Shown here: positions 6,500 through 13,649 of the stretch, piece after piece
Numbering within the stretch: position 1 is the stretch's first letter
Layout: each line of letters opens with the position of its first letter
Source: ZC4RG30 sp039929265
GTDB lineage: Bacteria > Pseudomonadota > Gammaproteobacteria > Steroidobacterales > Steroidobacteraceae
Assembly: GCA_039929265.1 (NCBI GenBank)
Contig: JBDSRN010000105.1
Coordinates: 1 to 16,376, forward strand
Direction of reading: 5' to 3'
DNA: 16,376 bases
Translations under genes and position numbers: made by a program
Notes under the pieces: model-generated
The model's database searches: none
The model's input: only the letters and a program-made list of their open reading frames with translations
Told to the model about the DNA's origin: nothing

Positions 6500-7831
6500 T
6501 TACGCTTTCTGGTCTTTGTGGTTCGGAGGTGGTGGCGCGTAGCCGCGAAGACCGGCGTCGATCTCGCGCCCGAGCCCGAACAGCGCCGCCTCGCTGTCTG
6601 GTGCACCAACCAGTTGCACCGCAACGGGCAAGCCATTCTGATCCAGTCCGGCGGGAATACTCAGTGCTGGGAGTCCGCCGATGTTCGCAAGCGCGGTGAA
6701 TCCCGACTGGGTCACCGGCGGTCGCGGGTTGTGCAGGAATGCAGCTTGCGGAGTGGTGGGCGTCAGCAGTACGGCATCTGCTGTCAGAGCATCACGCAAG
6801 GTCGCACGAGTTCGAGCCAGCACCTTTTCAGCATTGGTCAAGTCTGCCTCTGAACGACTCTCCGCATGGCCCAGCATGAAGGCGAGTTCCGGTGATATGT
6901 CCTGCGCACGCTCTTCGCGCAGAGCGCCCAGGTGGCTGATCAGCTCCCGCGCCGCGACGATGAAGGCCGCGAAGCGAATCGCTGCTGCAGTGTCCTGAAG
7001 TGTAATGCGCTGGCACGGCCATTCATGTAGCAACTTCAGCGCGTGCTCATAGGCATTGAGGACTGCCGGCTCGCAATCCAGATCCTCGAATGTGTCGAGC
7101 AACAGCAATCGTCGCGGACGGGACAATTCTCCAGGCTTCATCAGTGTGCCCAATACTGTTTGCAGATCATCGAGGGAACGTGCCAACGGGCCAATACAAT
7201 CGAACCGCTCGCTCACCGGCACCAGTCCGGCAGAGCAAATTGCGCCCTGTGTCGGTTTGATTCCGAAAATTCCCGTGTAGGCGGCGGGAATTCGCACCGA
7301 ACCGAGCGTATCTGTACCGAGCGCTGCGACACACAGTCCCGCTGCCACTGCAGCCGCACTGCCGCCGGAAGATCCGCCGGGCGTATGGCCGAGTCGGTGA
7401 GGATTCATGGCACGACCGAACCAGGGATTGTCACTCGTAGCACCCAGCGCGGCTTCGTGCATGTTGAGCGTGCCGAGAACTATTGCGCCCGCACCACGCA
7501 ATCGGGCGACGACTTCGGCATCGGATGCGGCCGTAATTGCGCGGCGCATCTGCATGCCTGCGTTCCATCCCAGACCGGTTACCGCAATGTTCGCCTTGAC
7601 CGCGACCGGCACACCCTCAAGCGTGCGCAGCGTTCCCTTGGCACAGTGCTGATCGCTTACAGCCGCTGCCTCGATAGCGCGATCACGATCGACTTCGATG
7701 TATGCCTTGAGGGCAGGATCGTACTCATCGATTCTCGCGAGATGCTCCGCAACGATTTGAGTCGGCGTATGTTCACGCGCTGCATATGCGGCGCGCAAAC
7801 CAGCAACACTGAATAGGCGCCTGTCACTCAC
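6500..7831 (-). CDS. Amidase (amidase-signature family)
   Basis: A 443-residue amidase-signature enzyme that would hydrolyse a carboxamide to acid and ammonia or amine in the cytoplasm. The Ser-cisSer-Lys triad is intact: Lys79 in 'VAVKANI', Ser154 in 'GGSSGGSAAAVAAG' (152-165) and Ser178 in 'DTLGSVRIPA'. The spacings of 75 and 24 residues equal those of fatty-acid amide hydrolase (142/217/241). One oxyanion-hole position that is usually Gly ('D-x-GGS') is Leu176 here. The start is GTG at 7831, overlapping the CoA-ligase stop by four bases (GTGA). Next to the PuuE-like hydrolase, it suggests a two-step route: ring opening of a cyclic amide and then deamidation. It could also be a biuret-, allophanate- or aryl-amide-type hydrolase, or a subunit-type GatA relative, but no gatB/gatC is present. 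Family certain, substrate unknown. Confidence 0.92.
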   Translation of the reverse strand: MSDRRLFSVAGLRAAYAAREHTPTQIVAEHLARIDEYDPALKAYIEVDRDRAIEAAAVSDQHCAKGTLRTLEGVPVAVKANIAVTGLGWNAGMQMRRAITAASDAEVVARLRGAGAIVLGTLNMHEAALGATSDNPWFGRAMNPHRLGHTPGGSSGGSAAAVAAGLCVAALGTDTLGSVRIPAAYTGIFGIKPTQGAICSAGLVPVSERFDCIGPLARSLDDLQTVLGTLMKPGELSRPRRLLLLDTFEDLDCEPAVLNAYEHALKLLHEWPCQRITLQDTAAAIRFAAFIVAARELISHLGALREERAQDISPELAFMLGHAESRSEADLTNAEKVLARTRATLRDALTADAVLLTPTTPQAAFLHNPRPPVTQSGFTALANIGGLPALSIPAGLDQNGLPVAVQLVGAPDSEAALFGLGREIDAGLRGYAPPPPNHKDQKA

Positions 7832-9201
7832 AGTTTGCGCTCATCGATCAGGCGAATCGGCTTCTGGCGCACGTCAATCTGGGTGAACGTAGCCGTTTCG
7901 CCGACACCGACCAGAGTGACCAGCACTTCAACGCCCAGGCCCTGCCGCAATAAAGCGGCAAGCTGCGCCTGATCGCTGCCGCCGCGGGTTTCGAGCGTGA
8001 CCAGCATGTCATCGCGCCCCGTAGCGGGATGGCGCGACACGCGGCAGAAATACTCACCGGTGAGATCGTGACGATTCTCGATCAGCGCGCCAATTGCGTG
8101 CGGGAAGACATTTATCCCGCGCAATTTCACCATGTTGTCGCTGCGGCCTTTGAATCCAGCGATGCGCTTGAAAACCATCCCCGTTGCGTTGGCCCCGATC
8201 AGTTCGTGCGTAATGTCATGCGTATTGAACCGAATGCATGGCGCGATGTCGTCCTTGAACAGAGTGGTCACGACCATATCGCCGGTCCCGCCGTGGCCTA
8301 CCGGCGCGCCAGACTCAACATCGAGCAGCTCCAGATACTGGGCGTCCTCCCAGACATACAACCCGTCGCGCTCGGGACCCTCGCCCGCGATTGAACCAGT
8401 ATCGCCCACGCCGTACCAGTCAAACGCTTTCGCACCTCCCCATGCCTGCTCGACACCCGCGCGGTCTTCTGTACCCAGATGCCCCGAGATCATCCGGATG
8501 TGAACCTGGTCCAGCAGTCCTTCGATCCTTGCAACGTCGGCAAGCTTGCGGATGTAGTCGATGAAGCCCACCAGCACCGAGACGCTGAAGTCCCGCATCA
8601 ATCCGACCTGGCTTGCAGAGCGCGTTTCGATTCCCGTGCCGGCTGACAGAAAAATTGAATTGGTGAAATGCACGACGGCTTCACGGATGTAGTGGCCGCC
8701 ATTGATCATCCCGTGTCCATACACCGATTGAACGACATCGTCTGGCGTCAGCCCCTGCCAGCGATACATGCGGCCGACCAGCAAATTGGTGATTTCACGT
8801 CCTTTGGGCCCGAACAGCAGCGCCTGTGGCCGTCCTGTCGTGCCAGAAGTGGTATGGAAAATCACGGGGGCACGATCCGCGCCTCCCATTCCCGCGAAAT
8901 CGCCATACGGCGGATGAGCGGCGATCGAGGCCATCAGATCGCTCTTGTCGTAGACCGGCAGCTTGACGATATCGTCCAGACTTCGGATATCGCCGGCTTC
9001 AATTCCTTTGGCACCCCACAGACGTTGATAGAAGGGGATTTCCCAGCCGCGCCTCATCAGTCGCAGAAAGCGATCGTTCTGCAATCCATGCAGTTCGTCG
9101 CGACTCATTTGGGTGTAGCGTGTAACGAAGGCTTCGCCGACCGGATATTCTTCCAGCATCTGCTTGGCGTCGAAAGCTTCGAAATAGGTCTGGAACGTCA
9201 T
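7828..9201 (-). CDS. Phenylacetate-CoA ligase (PaaK)-like AMP-forming acyl-CoA ligase
   Basis: A 457-residue member of the adenylate-forming superfamily, PaaK branch. It activates a carboxylic acid with ATP and then forms a CoA thioester. Evidence: the N-terminal 'GDIRSLDDIVKLPVYDKSDL' region (70-89), the phosphate-binding 'TTSGTTGRP' (117-125), the adenine/substrate region 'DWYGVGDTGSIAGEG', 'RFNTHDITHE', and the C-terminal-domain hinge 'GRSDNMVKLRGINVFP'. The C-terminal tail 'RQKPIRLIDERKL' is where the family places its adenylation lysine. The ATG overlaps the preceding MmgE/PrpD stop by four bases (ATGA). No other paa gene is present, and the motif variants suggest a substrate other than phenylacetate. 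It is likely to supply a CoA ester to the crotonase in the same operon. Confidence 0.9.
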   Translation of the reverse strand: MTFQTYFEAFDAKQMLEEYPVGEAFVTRYTQMSRDELHGLQNDRFLRLMRRGWEIPFYQRLWGAKGIEAGDIRSLDDIVKLPVYDKSDLMASIAAHPPYGDFAGMGGADRAPVIFHTTSGTTGRPQALLFGPKGREITNLLVGRMYRWQGLTPDDVVQSVYGHGMINGGHYIREAVVHFTNSIFLSAGTGIETRSASQVGLMRDFSVSVLVGFIDYIRKLADVARIEGLLDQVHIRMISGHLGTEDRAGVEQAWGGAKAFDWYGVGDTGSIAGEGPERDGLYVWEDAQYLELLDVESGAPVGHGGTGDMVVTTLFKDDIAPCIRFNTHDITHELIGANATGMVFKRIAGFKGRSDNMVKLRGINVFPHAIGALIENRHDLTGEYFCRVSRHPATGRDDMLVTLETRGGSDQAQLAALLRQGLGVEVLVTLVGVGETATFTQIDVRQKPIRLIDERKL

Positions 9202-10505
9202 ACAGGCTCCGGGCAGGAAAAATAGGACAGCGGATCAAGAAAGATCCGCGGGTCGAAGTTGTGCACAGCAAGTTCCCGTGCCAGATCGCGCTTGGCCTGA
9301 GTCTGCACGACGCTCATGGCGGCGCGCGGATGCCCGAGTACATTGGGCACGATCTGCTCGATACGGCTCCCATCGGTGCGCGTAATCACGAACCGCTGCG
9401 GTGCAAGGGCATTGGGATCGTCGTTGCCGTCGGACGTGACCACCAGCTTGCGCGCGAGTGCGCCGATCAGGGGATCGGCGAAAACCTCGGACGTGAAGCG
9501 CCGCGGATCGATGCGCCCATCGGTCAGCATGAGCGCGCTCAGAAGCGGCAGACACAGCCGGGCGTAAGCCGGCGCCATCGCTGGCTGCAATTGACGACCT
9601 ACCAGTCGATGCACCAGCGGCGGCACAAAGGCTTCCATCACCGCAATTGAATCTGCATCGATGCGCTTCTCGCGTCGCAACGCATCGAGCGTGGCGAGAA
9701 CCCCGTGACTGGCGCGACCGGAGGGAAAGGGTTTGATGCTGACTTCAGAGATACGCCAGATGCTCTCCAGTTGCGCAACGTACGTGGCGAGATCACCTGC
9801 ATCGAAGAGCTTGAAATAGCCGAAAGGCCCCTCGAGGACATCGTGCGGACCTGTCAGTCCGGCCTTGACCAGATCGACCGCAGTGATTGCCGCTCGTGCG
9901 GCGCCCGCAATCTGCAGCGGCAACGCGATGGATCCTTCCACATGAGCCTGCATGGTGCCGGCGCACTGCGAATAAGCCAGGCCCAGCACGTCCTCGAAGC
10001 GTTCAATGCCTTCGATACGAGCGACGGCCAGCGCCGCACCGATGCAGCCTGCGGTAGCGGGCCGGAAGAAACGCAGTGGGCTCGTCGCCGCGATGCCGAG
10101 GCCGCTGGCAATATCGACACCGACTGCCAGGGCGCTCAGCGCAGTGTCAGGATCACACCCTCCGCGCCGATCGATCGCGGCCATCAGCGCCCCAGTCACG
10201 GTCGACAGCGCATGAACGACGGCCGGTTCGTGTACCGCATCCCATTCCAGGCAATGAATCTGGAAAGCGTTGACGAAGGCCGCCCCAGCCGCGGGCAGCC
10301 GGGCACGACTTGCCAACACGCGCGAGTCGCTACCCGCACCCCAGGCACTTGCTGCGGCGAATACGCCCTGTGCACCCGGTGCGCTCGATCCGGCCGCACC
10401 GACTGCCAGCGTGTCTTCCAGCAGATGCAACGCAGCGGCGCGCGCGGACGCCGGCAACCGATGCGATGCCCGCGCGAACTCAATCAGTGTCCGCGTAGCG
10501 TTCAA
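9198..10505 (-). CDS. MmgE/PrpD-family protein (copy 1)
   Basis: A 435-residue protein of the MmgE/PrpD family, which includes 2-methylcitrate dehydratase, cis-aconitate decarboxylase and iminodisuccinate epimerase. Family features are the helical start 'LPASARAAALHLLEDTLAV', the active-site region 'FVNAFQIHCLEWDAVHEP' followed by 'VHALSTVTGAL' (about 78-107), 'DVLEGPFGYFKLF', 'SIKPFPSGRASHGVL' and the C-terminal domain with 'GHPRAAMS'. The motif reads LEWDAVHEP where the more common form is like ALDYDDTHxxS, so the substrate probably differs from 2-methylcitrate. The start is a TTG at 10505 that overlaps the stop of copy 2 by four bases (TTGA). GGTGA six bases upstream supports it, and no ATG or GTG is near. 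It is probably coupled to copy 2 and may work with it. Confidence 0.86.
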   Translation of the reverse strand: MNATRTLIEFARASHRLPASARAAALHLLEDTLAVGAAGSSAPGAQGVFAAASAWGAGSDSRVLASRARLPAAGAAFVNAFQIHCLEWDAVHEPAVVHALSTVTGALMAAIDRRGGCDPDTALSALAVGVDIASGLGIAATSPLRFFRPATAGCIGAALAVARIEGIERFEDVLGLAYSQCAGTMQAHVEGSIALPLQIAGAARAAITAVDLVKAGLTGPHDVLEGPFGYFKLFDAGDLATYVAQLESIWRISEVSIKPFPSGRASHGVLATLDALRREKRIDADSIAVMEAFVPPLVHRLVGRQLQPAMAPAYARLCLPLLSALMLTDGRIDPRRFTSEVFADPLIGALARKLVVTSDGNDDPNALAPQRFVITRTDGSRIEQIVPNVLGHPRAAMSVVQTQAKRDLARELAVHNFDPRIFLDPLSYFSCPEPV

Positions 10506-11746
10506 AGCCAGTCACCAAGCAGCTCCTTGATGTCACCCACGCGATCGGTCTCGAATACTGTTTGAACGGCGGCATCGATCGCCGTCGATGATATCCTGCC
10601 CCACTCCATCAATGTCTGTGCCTTGGCGACGATGCCTGCTTCTGCAAGGGGACGTTCCGGATCGCCCAGGGCGTCGGCAAGCGTGACTTCTCCTGAAGCA
10701 CAAGAGACACGTGCGCCGAAATGTGCCGGGTAGGCATAGGTGAATCCCGCATCTTCCTGCACCGAGATCCGCCGGCGCGCTGGCGAGAGTGCCGCGATCG
10801 CCTCCAATTCGAAATCCGCCAGTTGCGGCACGCCTCTTTCAACGACGATTGCAACCGCGTGCTGCAACGAAAATTTCGCCTCCAAGGCGCTGCCCGGATC
10901 CGGGCGGTCGCAGAACACCAGTGCATCGCGATAGGTGCTGACGGTGACAGCGCCTTGCAGTTCGCCTTTCGACTTCAATTCGAGCGCGGCATCGATCGCA
11001 GGATGCGCATGACGGCAGGCGCCCCAGGGCTTGAAGCTGACTTCTGCGATTCGCCAGTTGTCGCTCAATTCAAGTGGCCTCGGTGCCGAGCAAGTCGCAG
11101 CAAACAGTCCTTGCGGGCCTTCAAGAATGAAGCGCGGTCCCGTAACACCGTGGCAGGCGTGCCGGGCAGCCTGAATGCCGGTCGCCATGGCGTGAGCGAG
11201 GTGCCACTGTTTTGCCATGACCGGCTCATGGCGCATCTGCCACAGCCCGCCTGTCACCGATCCAGCCAGTCCGAGTGCCGAGACGAGTTGACTCTGCGTC
11301 GCACCAAGCCTGGCTGCCGCCGCAACGACAGCACCAAACGTACCGGCGGTCGCCGTCTTGTGCCAGAAGGCGTAGTGGCGCGCGTCCAGCATCGAACCAA
11401 TGGCGATCGTCGCCTCGTATCCGCGCACCGCGGCGTCGAGCGCGTCATCCAGCACATCATTACCGACGCCAAGCACAGTCGGCCAGATCACCGGTCCCGG
11501 ATGAAGAATTGCGGTGCGATGCACATCGTCCATCTCCAGCACATTGCCGAGCCAGACCGCCTTGTCGACGGCTGACAGACCCGCAATGCTGATTTGAATC
11601 CGCGCAATGGTCGAAGTCCTCGCTCCTGCCACGCAGCCAAGCCAGTCGAGCAGGTGCAGGCGCGCTCGCCGCCGGACCGATTCGGCGATCGGTTGCATCA
11701 AATGCTTCGCAAGCCGATCAGTTTCGCTATGCTGGCGCTCGTTCAT
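10502..11746 (-). CDS. MmgE/PrpD-family protein (copy 2)
   Basis: A 414-residue second member of the MmgE/PrpD family, clearly diverged from copy 1 and so not a recent duplicate. Visible are 'ARLHLLDWLGCVAG' (28-41), the active-site stretch 'GNVLEMDDVHRTAILHPGP' (67-85), 'YAFWHKTATAGTFGAVVAAA', 'GPRFILEGPQGLFAATC' and 'VSFKPWGACRHAHPAIDAAL'. In transcription order it is the first gene of the operon. The frame is open to a TTG at 11803, which would put the start inside the divergent regulator gene. I prefer the ATG at 11746, where the family's N-terminal helix begins, although its ribosome binding site is weak. The segment ahead of the active-site motif is shorter than usual. A dehydratase, decarboxylase or epimerase acting on a di- or tricarboxylate is expected. 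Confidence 0.85.
   Translation of the reverse strand: MNERQHSETDRLAKHLMQPIAESVRRRARLHLLDWLGCVAGARTSTIARIQISIAGLSAVDKAVWLGNVLEMDDVHRTAILHPGPVIWPTVLGVGNDVLDDALDAAVRGYEATIAIGSMLDARHYAFWHKTATAGTFGAVVAAAARLGATQSQLVSALGLAGSVTGGLWQMRHEPVMAKQWHLAHAMATGIQAARHACHGVTGPRFILEGPQGLFAATCSAPRPLELSDNWRIAEVSFKPWGACRHAHPAIDAALELKSKGELQGAVTVSTYRDALVFCDRPDPGSALEAKFSLQHAVAIVVERGVPQLADFELEAIAALSPARRRISVQEDAGFTYAYPAHFGARVSCASGEVTLADALGDPERPLAEAGIVAKAQTLMEWGRISSTAIDAAVQTVFETDRVGDIKELLGDWL
11687..11719. promoter_or_regulatory. Imperfect inverted repeat, possible regulator site
   Basis: The arm GATCGGTTGC (11687-11696) is matched on the opposite strand by GATCGGCTTGC (11709-11719), with a single-base bulge and a 12-base centre. 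It lies within the first codons of the MmgE/PrpD copy 2 gene, 75-107 bases from the GntR start. The gap between the two divergent genes is only 47 bases, so operators could extend into coding sequence. This could be chance. Confidence 0.2.
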
Positions 11747-11793
11747 AGCGGCGCAAGACCGACCCAACAACGTCGGCGAATGGAGCGACTGGA
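11747..11793. promoter_or_regulatory. Divergent intergenic region between operon and regulator
   Basis: Only 47 bases separate the chosen starts of the leftward nine-gene operon and the rightward GntR regulator. This is too short for two independent non-overlapping promoters, so at least one must lie inside coding sequence. Such an arrangement favours shared control and autoregulation by the GntR protein. A GGAG at 11782-11785 serves as ribosome binding site for the regulator. I see no clear -35/-10 pair. Confidence 0.45.
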
Positions 11794-12552
11794 TTGGCAG
11801 CAAACAGCAAGAAATCGCGGATCAAGCCCCAGAGCAGACCCCTCTATCAACAGATGGCGACGGAACTGCGCGAAGGAATTCTGCGTGGCGACTATCGCGA
11901 CCTCAAACAGTTCCCCACCGAAAGCGTGCTGTGCGCCCGCTATCGCGTCAGTCGACACACCGTACGTGAAGCGTTGCGATCGTTGCAGATCGAAGGACTG
12001 ATCGAGCGCACTCGCGGTTCTGGCACAACCATTCAACCTGCCTCGGCTCGCGGTAGTTCGCTTTACCAACTTTCCAGCATCGCGGAAATCCTGCAGTACG
12101 CGCGCGACACCAAGTTTGCTTTCACAGCGCTGGGCACGGCGGTATTGCCGAAGGCCATTGCAGCTCACGTGGGCGTGCCGTCCACCGAACGCTGGTTCCG
12201 CTTCCGCGGTCTGCGTACCCGGCCTGGACAGCCTGAACCGATTGCATTGACCGATGCCTACATCCGACCTGACTTCAGCAAGATCGTGGACAAGATCACG
12301 CCCAACGGTGCCGCGATCTTCAGACAGCTCGAACGTCTGGCGCGTGTCAAAGTGGCGCACGTCACCCAGGACATCCGGGCCGTTGCCGCCAGCACGCCCG
12401 TCGCCCAGGAACTGAAGGTGCCGCGCCGCAGTTCGTGTCTGCACATCCTTCGCTGTTACGTCGGCGATGACGATCGACCGCTGGAGATATCTTCCAGCTA
12501 TCATCCAGGCGAGCGTTTCGTGTATTCGATGCACATCGACCTGGAGAAGTAA
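11794..12552 (+). CDS. GntR-family transcriptional regulator with UTRA domain (HutC subfamily type)
   Basis: A 252-residue DNA-binding repressor-type protein. The winged helix-turn-helix occupies about residues 17-80: 'PLYQQMATELREGILRGDY', then 'FPTESVLCARYRVSRHTVRE' (40-59), then the wing 'GLIERTRGSGTTI'. A UTRA ligand-binding domain follows at about 95-247, with the typical 'RFRGLRTRPGQPEPIALTDAYI' and 'LHILRCYVGDDDRPLEISSSYH' strands. UTRA proteins sense small metabolites, often the pathway substrate or an intermediate. The start is TTG, eight bases after GGAG. The gene faces away from the nine-gene operon and towards the CoA-transferase operon, whose last stop lies four bases beyond its own. 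It is the only regulator in the window and is likely to control one or both operons. Confidence 0.93.
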   Translation: MAANSKKSRIKPQSRPLYQQMATELREGILRGDYRDLKQFPTESVLCARYRVSRHTVREALRSLQIEGLIERTRGSGTTIQPASARGSSLYQLSSIAEILQYARDTKFAFTALGTAVLPKAIAAHVGVPSTERWFRFRGLRTRPGQPEPIALTDAYIRPDFSKIVDKITPNGAAIFRQLERLARVKVAHVTQDIRAVAASTPVAQELKVPRRSSCLHILRCYVGDDDRPLEISSSYHPGERFVYSMHIDLEK

Positions 12553-12556
12553 CTGT

Positions 12557-13645
12557 TCAGCCATGGGCGTCGAGCTCGGGCGCTGACCGGGCTGCCCATG
12601 CAGCTTCCTCTGCGAACCGAATCGCTGGCGCGATCTGGTGAGCACCATCCACTTCGATGATGAGGCCACGTTCGCTGACGTGCGGCTGGGCAAAGGCTTC
12701 ACGGAAATCCAGAACCGGGGCGAAGGCGACATCCTTGCTGGAAAACCACTCGACCCATTCATTGCGTGAACGGCCGCGAAAAGTCTCACGCAGAAACTCA
12801 ATCAACGGTGCCTGCGCGGTGCCGGCAGCCTCGCTGCCAAGTGGAATCAGATCAGGACGCTCGAGCGCATTTAGAAGCGTGGTCACGAATTTTGGCTCGC
12901 GCCCGCCGAGCACGATGTGCCGCCCATCGGCAGTTTCATACACATTGTAGAAAGCCGCACCACCCAGCGAACGTTGGCTGTGGGAACGAGGAGATTCGCC
13001 GCCGGCGAGCGACGCTCCCGCAATATGCGCACTCCAGGGAAGCAGCGCGTCGAACATCGCAATATCGACATAGTCGCCATGGCCGCTGCGTTCGCGGCCC
13101 AACAACGCCATCACGATTGCTGACAATGCAGTGAGCCCCGCTGCCATGTCAGCACCCGGGACTCCCGGAACAACCGGTCTTCCATCCGATGCGTCATTGA
13201 CTGAAAGAAAACCACTCATCGCCTGCACAGCCAGGTCGTGCGCAGGATGATGTGCCAGCGTTCCGCTCTGACCGAACGCGGAAATCGCGCAGTAGATGAT
13301 CCGCGGATTGCGCAGCGCCACTGCCTCGTAGCCGAAGCCCAATCGCGCGCTCACTCCAGGTCGGAAGCCTTCGATGAATACGTCAGCGTCATCAACCAGT
13401 TTCCAGAGTGCTTCGCAGCCGACCTGCGTTTTCAGATCAAGAGCAATGCTCTTCTTGCCTCGATTGAGATTGCGAAACCAGATCGATTGCCCGGCTTCGA
13501 AGGGCGCTTGCTGGCGTGTCGGATCCCCTGCAGGCGGTTCGATCTTTGTGACCTCGGCACCCTGATCGGCCAGCATCAGCGACACCATGGGACCCGGCAG
13601 GAACTGCGACAGGTCGAGTACCTTTATGCCGGCGAGCTTTCCCAT
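12557..13645 (-). CDS. CaiB/BaiF (family III) CoA-transferase, subunit or copy 1
   Basis: A 362-residue family III CoA-transferase, which moves CoA from a donor thioester to a carboxylic acid through an enzyme-bound mixed anhydride. Family features are the N-terminal 'GIKVLDLSQFLPGP' (6-19), 'LADQGAEVTKIEPPAGDPTR' (25-44), 'LNRGKKSIALDL' (60-71) and 'VFIEGFRPGVSARLGFGYE' (89-107). The catalytic Asp is present as Asp137 in 'HPAHDLAVQAMSG'. Later come 'GVPGADMAAGLTALSAIVMAL' and 'GHGDYVDIAMFDALL'. The frame is open 60 codons further upstream, but that part overlaps the preceding gene and is not family-like. The ATG at 13645 starts four bases after the stop of the neighbouring CoA-transferase. 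At 362 residues it is somewhat short for the family. The pair may form a heteromer, as benzylsuccinate CoA-transferase does, or two separate enzymes. Confidence 0.9.
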   Translation of the reverse strand: MGKLAGIKVLDLSQFLPGPMVSLMLADQGAEVTKIEPPAGDPTRQQAPFEAGQSIWFRNLNRGKKSIALDLKTQVGCEALWKLVDDADVFIEGFRPGVSARLGFGYEAVALRNPRIIYCAISAFGQSGTLAHHPAHDLAVQAMSGFLSVNDASDGRPVVPGVPGADMAAGLTALSAIVMALLGRERSGHGDYVDIAMFDALLPWSAHIAGASLAGGESPRSHSQRSLGGAAFYNVYETADGRHIVLGGREPKFVTTLLNALERPDLIPLGSEAAGTAQAPLIEFLRETFRGRSRNEWVEWFSSKDVAFAPVLDFREAFAQPHVSERGLIIEVDGAHQIAPAIRFAEEAAWAARSAPELDAHG

Positions 13646-13649
13646 GAAT

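Noticed and set aside
6490..6636. Upstream 49-codon extension of the HapK-like protein
   Set aside because: It overlaps the amidase C-terminus and is Arg-rich without family similarity; a strong ribosome binding site marks the start at 6489.
12562..12600. CATGGGC...GCCCATG inverted repeat near the convergent gene ends as a terminator
   Set aside because: The stem is seven bases with a 25-base loop, it lies inside the CoA-transferase coding sequence, and it has no T-run.
11743..12801. Minus-strand open frame (352 codons) opposite the GntR regulator
   Set aside because: It has no recognisable motif and lies antisense to an unmistakable GntR/UTRA gene.
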